Assembly (NCBI GenBank): GCA_023213395.1
Contig: CM041465.1
Span: 87,923,741 to 87,987,740, forward strand
From: Cycas panzhihuaensis
Taxonomy: Eukaryota > Cycadophyta
Length of the DNA stretch: 64,000 nucleotides
Reading direction: 5' to 3'
Below, one piece after another: positions 55,163 through 64,000 of this stretch. Made by a program: the position numbers and the translations under genes. The notes beneath the pieces were generated by a model. The model ran no database searches, was not told the DNA's origin, and saw only the letters and a program-made list of their open reading frames with translations. Each line of letters starts with the position of its first letter. The first letter of the stretch is position 1.

Positions 55163-55576
55163 TTATTTGAATTTGCAATGCCTTGACCTTGGAATAGTCT
55201 TAAACATAATGTCTTCTCCTTGATTTTTGTCTTCATTTCTATAATGTCGTCCTTGAAGTAGTCTTCCAGAGTAATGGTCCTTGGACTTAGCCTTCTTCAT
55301 CTTCGTATGTAAGAATGAATCCTTCGTCATGTAATAGATCAAGTTTGAACCAACTTGACCTTGGTGAAGACTTGTTAGGTGATCATGTATATACTCATTA
55401 AAAGTATCTTCAAAGTGTACATCAAGTATGTCTTCAATTAATGTTTTGGTCACGACCTGTTTGCTTTCCTTTTCTTCAACATATGAGTTATTAACAACTA
55501 ATGAATTAATGCCAAAATTTGAAGATGAGTTAAAAGGAGAATCAATATCATTTGAAATGTAAGCATCAACATCCAC
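55163..55576 (-). CDS. D acidic ORF of unknown function
   Basis: 137 codons, open from ATG to stop. Starts MDVDAYISNDIDSPFNSSSN; Asp/Glu/Ser-rich, then IEDILDVHFEDTFNEYIHDH, ending in a basic, Lys/Arg/His-rich tail. No known domain. It continues, after stops near 55600-55650, the reading that begins in gag, so it is probably the 3' half of one long gag-like protein. Confidence 0.55.
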   Translation of the reverse strand: MDVDAYISNDIDSPFNSSSNFGINSLVVNNSYVEEKESKQVVTKTLIEDILDVHFEDTFNEYIHDHLTSLHQGQVGSNLIYYMTKDSFLHTKMKKAKSKDHYSGRLLQGRHYRNEDKNQGEDIMFKTIPRSRHCKFK

Positions 55577-55649
55577 ATCATGTATGTGTTCCTTCTCTTA
55601 ATTAGTACTTCCAACAATTATTCCTTCAACTTTTGGTGGAAGGCCTTTA

Positions 55650-56392
55650 TCATCTTATAAGCAATTGAAATTAAAGCCAATAGTTGAATCAAACATGTAC
55701 TCAACAAAATCTTTAATAGAATAAACAACTTCATCTTCCCTTGAAGCAATAGATTCATTTAGGGAGTTTTCTATTGCCTGATTATCTTTGTTAGTAGTCA
55801 AATCATCAATCTTAACAATAGATTTACGAGTAGATCCATCATCTTCATCACATTCTTCACATACCTTTTCATTTGCATTAGTGGTATAGTCTTTATCATC
55901 TTCCTTATCTGTATTATAGTCATCAATAATTTTGTTTGTCCTTTCAAAAGCCTCTTACACCTCTTGTGCCTTTTTAAGACCCTCTTGCACCTCTTGAGGG
56001 CTCTGTTCATACACATCCTTCAACAAATTCCATGCCATGTTAGCAGTGTCAGTATTATGAATTGAATGAATAAGAAATTGATGTGGAGAGGGAAGATTCG
56101 CTTCATCAAAGGCTGCAAGCATAACATCAATGACTACTTAGTTCTTTTTCTTAAAACTTTTCTCCCTTTCTTCATTGATCTCTGTAATTCCTTTACGAAC
56201 CACTTTCCATAACCTTTTAGCCATGAATATACACTCCATTTTAATTTTCCAAATTTGAAAATTAGTACCAATATATTTGGGTAAGGTTATGTTGCTATAT
56301 GTTACCCAATATTCATTCTTCTTTGGAATAGAAATAATAAAATTTTCTAGTTCCATGATTTGAAATAAGTTGATTACAAGCACATCATTCAA
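55650..56392 (-). pseudogene. D gag-like region (copia UBN2-type)
   Basis: PKYIGTNFQIWKIKMECIFM and KRLWKVVRKG (56190-56310) match the N-terminal block of copia gag ('…W…m…L…LW.vv..g'). After a frame change near 56135: SPHQFLIHSIHNTDTANMAW, NLLKDVYEQSPQEVQEGLKK and then acidic sequence. Confidence 0.75.
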
Positions 56393-57903
56393 ATTATGAA
56401 TGGATTAACGATGAATGGATTATTCAAGTGCAATTGGGGGTCGAAGGCACCATCATCTTCTCTCAGGTTGAATGACATCAATAACAATGGATATTCTCAA
56501 GATCCCTTCAAAGAATGATGGTGTCACATTGAACATAACACAATCTTGACTTACCCTTAGTGTATTGTTCAACTCTCTTCTCGCATGAATAGATTTATGA
56601 TTACGGGCATGCTTATGCGGTCTTCGTGTGGCTGGACAATCTTTCCTCTATCATTCTCCATCTTTAATAATTCTTTCATTGCAATTAGAGTCACTTATAA
56701 GGAGATTAATCCAGTTGTGATGCATTCATGCAAATTGTGCCAAAGAGAAATAAACCCTAACATAGATTGATCAAATTCTATTGCCTGGAGCCTAGGTGTT
56801 GTAAACAGATAATTAAATTCAATCTAGAGAGTTCTGCATGACCTATTCTATGGTGTAGGAGTGGCATACTCTGATAAGTCCTTAAAGGCATATATGCATC
56901 AAATTGTACAGGGGCAACATAGGCTGAGAACCTGCTCTACGCCTTTCATTCATCTATAGGGTTTGATACAACAAACTAGATTAGTAATAATAACTCCACA
57001 TCCAAAGATCATAATATTAAATGAATCTTAAACCCTAATAGTGGATAAAATCAAGGCAGGTATAATTCTTTCTCATTCCTATGGCCTTTTCATTCGACGA
57101 ACTCTAATTTATAGTTCCACAGTATGTAAGGTACAAGTCTGATCCATGATGGTAGTGAGTTCTGAGGGTTAATCGTCCTATGAGGCCCCTCATAACTGTT
57201 GAATACTACAAGTTTAGGCTTAGTAGCAAATTCAACTCTGAGAAGGAGAACATTACAGACAAAGACTGACATAGCACTTGGTTGTTCAAATTCTTTTAAG
57301 CTATCCAAAAAAAAGTTTCTAACTAGACTGCAGTGACCGACTGAAACAGGTTGAAGGCACTGGTTAATGGTATAGGGGGGAATCCCTTTGTACCAACAAC
57401 ATGAATGATGGCTTACAAAATCATCGTCTGAAACCCTTTGCTCACTATTATGGGCTCCAAATGCCTAGATTACAACTATTGCTTATACTGTAACAACTCT
57501 AGCTCAGATTGTGGGTTTGGCCACAACATTCTTCACACTATCTTTCTTCTGCAATGTCACATGTTTCATACCTAGCTACTAGGGTTTCTTCATGTTTGTC
57601 GACATAGTGCTTGGCAGTTTTGTGCGATGAGATCAATCACTAGGGGTTGATTAATGGATAGAGTGTAGCAGGGTTTCTTAGAGTTTTATGGGAGCAATAT
57701 CTCCTTCTCTGTGGCTATTTTCTATGCACGTAGGATGTTGTTCATTCCATGGCAATTTCTAAAATAGTTAGAGGTGCTTCCAAAAATAGAGTTTCAAATC
57801 TAGTAATTTGCTTTATGGAGCCACCTTCACATACAACAATGACAGGCTGAACCTACATAATGATAAGTTTGACATACAACTTGCTCTCAAATAGGTAGGA
57901 GAA
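56393..57903 (-). other. D leader between PBS and gag
   Basis: 1.5 kb without recognisable coding; ORFs at 56585-56770 (+) and 57090-57308 (-) match nothing. Confidence 0.5.
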
Positions 57904-57918
57904 CTTGCTATGATATTA
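57904..57918 (-). other. D primer-binding site (decayed tRNA-iMet type)
   Basis: Minus strand TAATATCATAGCAAG right after the LTR end CA; compare TGGTATCAGAGC. Confidence 0.6.
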
Positions 57919-58274
57919 TGTTGAAATATTCAAAGAAATCATTCAATAGGCAAGAATAATGGAACAAATATCACAATGTAATATGATAGCATTAACTCAA
58001 TATGAAATAAAGTACATCACAATATTTCTATAACAACAATAATATCATAATGGAATCCATCTTGACTCAATGTGTTGTACTTTACCTCAACCACTTATTT
58101 ACACATCATAAGTGGAAGTGACTAGTACGACATGTGTTACATGTGGGATAAATAACCTCTTACACAACCAACCACGTAACACCTATATATAGACCAATAA
58201 TCTTATAACCACTTATATGCATAGGCATGCATTACATACTTAGATACATATACATTAAATATTATCTTCCAACA
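57919..58274 (-). repeat. D 5' LTR (356 bp)
   Basis: Same length and ends as the 3' LTR; shared runs such as CACAATGTAATATGATAGCA. Confidence 0.93.
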
Positions 58275-58620
58275 TATAAGAATATCTAATAACCTATAAT
58301 CACGCCTCATAATAATCTATATATACCTGTTCTAGAGGTTTGAGCTATGCATGGTGCCATACTTACCCTATTTAGATTTTAAAAAAAAGTGCAACACCCT
58401 AGCCCTCATTATGGGTAGTAACAAAGGGAATAGTACCACTCGAAATATTCGTAGTTGTAAATTTCAAATTACTACTTAGATATTTAACTTTTTAGAGGCA
58501 AAGGACATCCAAACCTCTAAATCTATTATAGAATTTTTAGATTACCATACATCTAAACTAGTTAGTTTAACCCCTCATGTTCCAACTAATGATATTCATC
58601 ATGAGGTTCTTCTATGTGCA
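58275..58620 (-). pseudogene. LINE endonuclease, N-terminal part
   Basis: DLEVWMSFASKKLNI (about 58470-58515; the 'DIVCLQE.K' block), NLQLRIFRVVLFPLLLP (about 58395-58450) and a WILL-like remnant near the D junction. It continues on the other side of D at 54693. Confidence 0.6.
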
Positions 58621-58689
58621 TACTACCACCTTTCCCTTTTGTGCTCTCACTTAGTAGAAAAAATTGGTGGACTTAAGGGGGTTGTTGGA

Positions 58690-59900
58690 AGACTTTGGTT
58701 ATTTAATAATTAGGTTGAAAAAAGCCTTAATGGATGTCTCCCCCTTCTCTTAGCCCTCATATTGGATCTAGGAGTTTTGGGAATATTAAATGAGGATATG
58801 GGCTTCAGTATGACCAATGAAGGCTCAACAAAGACCAATTTAGACACTTTCTTCTTGCCCTTCTTGCCACATGCAAGTTGTTGCTCTTTTCTTTTTGGTT
58901 CTAGCTTCATCTAAATAAGCATTCTAGTTTATGCATATTATTGCTTGGGCCTCAACTTATTGGTTATTTTTTTGTTAGTAACCTTAATCCAACCATTTGA
59001 GCTTTCAACCTTTAGCTTTGAAGTATTAAGTTTAATATGACTTCGAGCTTCAACAAGCTTATTGAAAAAGTAGTCCTTTACCTTATGCTCCTTAGAATGA
59101 CATCTAAAGTAAGACTTGGGGATATTAATATGCATGACCTTCTATGTAAGTACAACATCCCCACATTAGATATAGATATATTTTGGTAGATTTTTAGACA
59201 GAACTACCCTAATATAGGCCTTTATGTTGGGCCTCAAAGAAAACTCTCTATGAGGCTTTGAGAAAAGAAATTCACCAAGTGACTATATGAGTTCTTTCAT
59301 AAAAGGCTAGTAGTGCATTGACAAGCCTAGGAACTTTACCTAGACTACGTATTTAAAGGAGACATCCCTAACGATGGAGAAGTCAGGATCCCAATGGATG
59401 AACACCACTAGGTTCCTTCAACATGTCTATGAGCCTTTTCACAACACTTTTTTTTAGGCTTTTGGAGAATCAAAGATGAAGGAAAAGAAATGCTTTGACA
59501 AGTTTTAAATAGAAATGATTTTCTACTCAAAGACATCTATGGTCACCTTAGCCCACTGCGTAATGATAACTTTTAGAGGTTTTTTACCACTAAAATATGC
59601 TATTAGAGTGTGGTAATGCGCCTATGCATAGCATTACACACAACATTAATGATCAAAGATACTATAGGGAGATCCAACTCATCTCGTTAAAGAATTTGAG
59701 GATGAACTTTTTGGCTTTCTTTGGTGTCATTCTACCCTTGTAAACCAAACAAGAAAGATGAGATAACTTCATAATTATTTTCTTTGATCACTTTAATAAA
59801 GGATTGATTACTTCCTAGGGAAGTCATATAGGCTCCCAATTTAAGAGAAGTTAGTCGATTGACTTCACTGAAAATGCAAAACCCCAGACTCCACTAAATA
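58690..59900 (-). pseudogene. LINE ORF1 (DUF4283-type with zinc knuckle)
   Basis: Minus strand: ISIQNLSKHFFSFIFDSPKA (about 59460-59520), HWDPDFSIVRDVSFKYVV (about 59345-59400), LRPNIKAYIRVVLSKNLPKY (about 59185-59240) and IPKSYFRCHSKEHKVKDYF (59070-59130), a CCHC-like knuckle. This is the usual order of plant L1 ORF1 proteins. A Lys/Arg-rich region follows (58710-58910). The 5' end of the LINE is not defined. Confidence 0.68.
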
Positions 59901-62160
59901 TGGGGACAACAAGAATGATTCCTAGAAGTAACTCACTCATACCAGGATCAATAGACCATGGCTTACACTTGCCCTTATACCTTTCAGGGTTGATGAACTA
60001 GCGGGTTCCTATTATATATTACAAGTGATATTACAAAGAAGAATTTACCTAAAAAATGATTTATGAGAAGGAAAAAACCCCAAAATCAACCACAGTTATG
60101 GATTTGCTAACATGCAACCTCATCTAGAGTCACTCATTATACAAAGCTTCACTCATCATTAGTTTCAACAAAAATGGTGCAATTTGTGAATTGTGAGTTT
60201 CATCGTAGCCATTTGATTAAGGGATACATGGTGAAATCTTGGTTATTTATTAGATGAGTGGTTACCTATAAGAAATAATAAAGGAAAAGGAGCATTTGTG
60301 AGTTAATTCACAACTATTTGATTAAGGGATGTATGGCTACATCTAAGAGTATTCACAAGATTGGACTTTACATGTGAGAATTTTACTTAGAGGTAGGTTT
60401 ATGAATGAGCCCTTACAAAGATATGTTTTGCGAAGTAAATCACCACCATCTATTTGTCTACCATATGTTTAAATCCTAGGTCATTTGTAAAGAGAGCAAT
60501 TAGTCTTTGTGAAGTGATAAGAGAAAAGAAGAAGTAAATGAGTTGCAAAATGATTCATTGTAGGGAAAATCATGGTCGTTTGATGAAAGCCACGTGACGG
60601 TAATCTAATGACTTCACCTCATTAAGGTTTATGGGAGGACTAGTAGAGGGGTATTAATTACAAAGGCAACCCTACAAAAAAGAACATGGACATTGATTTG
60701 AGAACACATGGTTGCCATTTAATTATGCCCATAGTTAAGACACTTGGCTCAAAAAGAGGAATGAACTATAGCAATCTATGAATGAGTGAGTTGTGAAGTA
60801 AGTTGCAGCCATTGTCCAAATGACAAATGCTTGTATTTGAGAGAACTCACAAGAGTACTCTTCATGAAGGGATAAAGTTGCAAATGTTGGTCTAGGAGGG
60901 GTAGAGTGACAAACTATATCTTAACCATCCATCAAGGAACACATGGAGGAATCTTAAAGCATTGCAAAAATGAACCTTTGTTAAAGGGCATGTTAGGAAA
61001 TGAAGAATCCAAGAAGTTGGAAGGTGTGGAAGGAACCATGTGTGTTGATCTCATAACATGCATACATCTAGGGTCATTTACAAGAAAGTGGTAGCTTATT
61101 CATTATGAAAAGTGAAGAAAGTAAAATAGAGATTTGTGAATGAACAAAGCCATGAGTCAATTTAGGTAGTTGGTTGAAGGACATATTTACATCACATAAG
61201 TCACGTCACAAATAAGGACTTCATCACTAATGAATGATCATACTTGCATGAATTGAATAATCCATAAATGAGTGAGGCATGTACTAAGATCTTGATCATT
61301 TATTTAAAGGATGCAAGGAAAAATTATAAAACTTTCATAAGGGTCATATTTACCAACTTTGAATGATGGATTAAAGCTTCAATTGCATAAAATACAAAGG
61401 AGCAAGTTACGAGTCAAGGCTGACTATTAAATCTATAACTCATGGATATCATCTAATGATCCTTACTCAAGGGAAAGGAGAAGTTAGAGCAATATGTGAA
61501 TGAGTCGAGCGCAAGGCAAAATCAACCACCTAATTTAGGTATATATATTATCATAAAACTATTTTATAGATTATCTATTTAATAAAGAAAATGAATATGG
61601 AAACCATGGCATATTATAAACTAATAATTTGTGAAGTAAATTAGGACTATCCATGAATAAACAAATGGTGATCATCCAATGGTTTAGTGAGTTGACAAGC
61701 TTCTAGCTAAGATAAAAGAAAATTAAAAAATGGTTCAAAATAACTATAAGCTAGTGGACGTATGAAGTAATATCATCCACTAAATTTAAACATTTATAGG
61801 ATTGATAAGCCATGAAGATGAATTCAATTCATTTAATGGTTTGGTGATGCATTAAATTTGAATTTGGGAAGGCACTAAATACTTTATTAAAATTTGAGCA
61901 TGTAAAGGTGGTGACTTTATTAAGCATTTGATCCAAAAAATTTAACTTTCTTGTCTTAATTCTTCACATTGTTCATAATACAAATCATAGCGAAGAAGAA
62001 AGCATTCTCTAAGGAGAGTTTTCAAAGACCTAGGGAATTGAATTGGCCAAATTACACTTTGTTCATAGTTTTAAAGTATATGCAAATGTCTATAATAATG
62101 CTAGTCATTGACAACACTATTATAAATTATAAAGCATGGGATTTGGGGCTTTTTAAAGCA
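59901..62160. other. Unannotated AT-rich region with loosely repeated phrases
   Basis: No gene recognised. Plus-strand phrases recur irregularly: TTTGATTAAGGGAT (60216, 60321), GTGAA..GAGTGAGTTGTGAAGTAA (60780) and AAAT.A.CACCA/CAACCA (60440, 61525). It may be a strongly decayed tandem array or a set of duplications. The ORFs at 60906-61094 and 61969-62163 match nothing. Confidence 0.35.
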
Positions 62161-62800
62161 TAAAGGGATGCCAAGAGTGATGTATGGAAATAGAGCTAGC
62201 ACAAACAGGTTTTGCTCCTTTAGTTTTTTTCCATCTTGAGTTGGTTTGCCTACTTTCTTAGTATCTCATTCTGGATTAGAGGACTATTACAAGTCCAAAT
62301 AGCTAAGTAATTTATGATCTTTCCCTAGACAATTTTTGAAAGATTTTTTTATCTGCTCAATCCCACTATACCATTTGATGAGATCAAGCTTGAATAAGCT
62401 ATGAAGAAGGACAAATAGTTGGACAAGGATATGCCAGACTAGCGCCTAGAGAAACCTAAGCTTGATAGGCAAATATATGGTTTAAAAGCAAATGTTTTGT
62501 TGAATGCATCTACTGCTACATCTCCTTACTTCTTGTTGGCAAAAGTTTTTAGTTGTAGTGAGGACACAAAGTTGAAATTGTTACATGCATATATAATCAC
62601 AAATCAAGAAGGAAAACCGCTTATTCGATTAGGCCACAATAATAAGTGACAACCTAGTTTTGCATCTGAAGGAAATAAATTCTGGTACCTAATTCCACAT
62701 GATGGTATATCTAATTTATATGCTTTTTAGGTCAAAGGAATTTTCTTATTTTTAGTCAAACAAGAATAATCTCAATGATGATGTGTCAATTACTTTGAAA
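62161..62800 (+). other. Unrecognised coding-like stretch
   Basis: From about 62450 the plus strand reads for roughly 80 codons with few stops (ANVLLNASTATSPYFLLAKV, LKLLHAYIITNQEGKPLIRL and NKFWYLIPHDGISNLYAF). The composition looks protein-like, but I do not recognise a family. Could be a fragment of an old element. Confidence 0.25.
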
Positions 62801-64000
62801 ATTGTAAGGCATAGGCAACATAAGTACTATTATTCTTATATAAGCTATCAAATAAATTTTTACATATCATTCAAAGTTATATTCATAGACCTCTAAGGAT
62901 AGATGAAGAGGTTAAAAATTAGCTTAAAAGAAAAAATGGCAATAGGAATAGTGATTTTTATTTATTTTAGGATCATTACACTATTTGGTTACATGGTTTT
63001 TAGGAATATGCCTAATACCTATCCAAATGCACTCCTCCCTAACTTTATTTTATGAAATCATGGAAATGGTTCTCATTGATTAAGGCCACATCATACCTAG
63101 GCATTAAAAGATGCCATATTAGATAGGGCCAATACATATGGGATATTAGAAAGCTAATGGATAGGCTAAAATAGAAATGGCATGCTCCTAATTAAAGGCA
63201 CGTAACATAAGGAAAACTCCATAGAAGCATTATGATAGGATAATGGCTAGTTATATGATAAGCATGCATATGTCTTATGCATAGCATGAGGAAGACAATT
63301 TGGAGAGCTTTAAAAATATTAAGGGTACTAGTACTACATATCTCCCTAATTTTCAAAGCACTAAGAGGCAAACCATGATTAGGTAAGTAGCAATGACATG
63401 ATAAAACACTATTTTCCTAAACTTAAGAAGAAAATAGAGAATTTGAGTTAATCATCTAAATGCAAGAGAAAATATCTAACCCTTAGGTCTTCCTCCTAAA
63501 TTACAAAATCTTGACAATCGATAATGGCACTAGTGACAACATAAATTATGTCATAAACCACCTAACAATTGCCATCATCATCTAGTACCTAAATAATGGC
63601 CCTAACATCCCCTCCTCAGGCACCACAAGTTAGATTAAAAATGGTGAATCTTATAAAAGAGGGCAAGTTATTAAGGGGATTAGTAGTTACCCCATCTAAT
63701 ACTAATCAAAAGAGGAATCCATAATAAGTAAGCACTTCAACCAGATAAAAAGAGGTAACACAAGGTAACACAGAATGTGAACCCACCGATTGACACTATA
63801 AGAGTGGTAAGAATCAAATATGCTACTGGCATAAGTAACTAAACAGAGTCACAATTAGATATGACTATTTCTCTAAATAAATCTATCATAGTTATTAAGA
63901 GCATCATTTTCTTTTACACTTTGAATGTGGTATTATATATCATTGCTATAGAGTATGAAGAGATATTAATTAATCCACCATAGATTTTTGAATAAACTGA
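62801..64000. other. AT-rich region, nothing recognised
   Basis: No ORF of note, no LTR or known domain seen on either strand. Confidence 0.4.

Larger units (their letters stand above)
54694..58274 (-). mobile_element. Element D: gag-only, copia-like non-autonomous element
   Basis: 3581 bp, two LTRs of exactly 356 bp, perfect TSD tataa (54689-54693 and 58275-58279). Internal part has a copia gag fragment and an acidic ORF but no protease, integrase, RT or RNase H, so it must have moved using another element's enzymes. Inserted in the LINE endonuclease. Confidence 0.9.

Overview
This window is nuclear DNA of a flowering plant, most likely one with a large, repeat-rich genome. I see no host gene, rRNA or tRNA gene. 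Almost everything up to about 60 kb is transposable element. Families, target-site duplications (TSDs) and primer-binding sites (PBSs) are plant-type. The species cannot be named from the sequence.

Layout. The first 47 kb is one nested stack of LTR retrotransposons. Outermost is an old Ty3/gypsy copy (Z, + strand; 1-2531, resuming at 47007). Gypsy element A (+, 2532-47006) sits in Z's integrase; its own sequence is only about 5.8 kb. A is split three times. First, by copia element C1 (-, 5894-28126, TSD taggg), whose 5' LTR is split by a 16.1-kb GC-rich Tat-lineage gypsy element T1 (-, 11785-27925, TSD aaccc). Second, by a Tat-family LTR T2 (+, 30032-40158), itself split by the young copia element C2 (-, 32431-39983). 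Third, by gypsy element G3 (-, 40401-46670, TSD tcatt/tcatc).

Right of the stack lie a non-coding LTR element E (-, 47279-50959) and a decayed L1-type LINE (-, about 51-60 kb). The LINE is split by a copia-like element without pol, D (-, 54694-58274, TSD tataa). From 60 to 64 kb I recognise nothing with confidence.

The most interesting unit is T1. Besides gag, protease, RT, RNase H and integrase on the minus strand, it carries an apparently complete antisense transcription unit on the plus strand: TATA box, short exon, 464-bp intron rich in hairpins, a plant-mobile-domain ORF, an acidic stretch, a coiled coil and a TGTA-rich 3' region. Next to it, divergently oriented and downstream of integrase, is a separate intact ORF for a second, archaeal-type RNase H, preceded by a good splice-acceptor sequence. 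T1 is also the one element with a tRNA-Arg-like PBS; the others use initiator-Met-type sites.

Almost every coding region is broken by stops and frameshifts, so most entries are given as pseudogenes with domain boundaries approximate to a few tens of bases. In T1 some breaks could be sequence errors, because its two LTRs differ mainly by small clustered indels at CG-rich spots.
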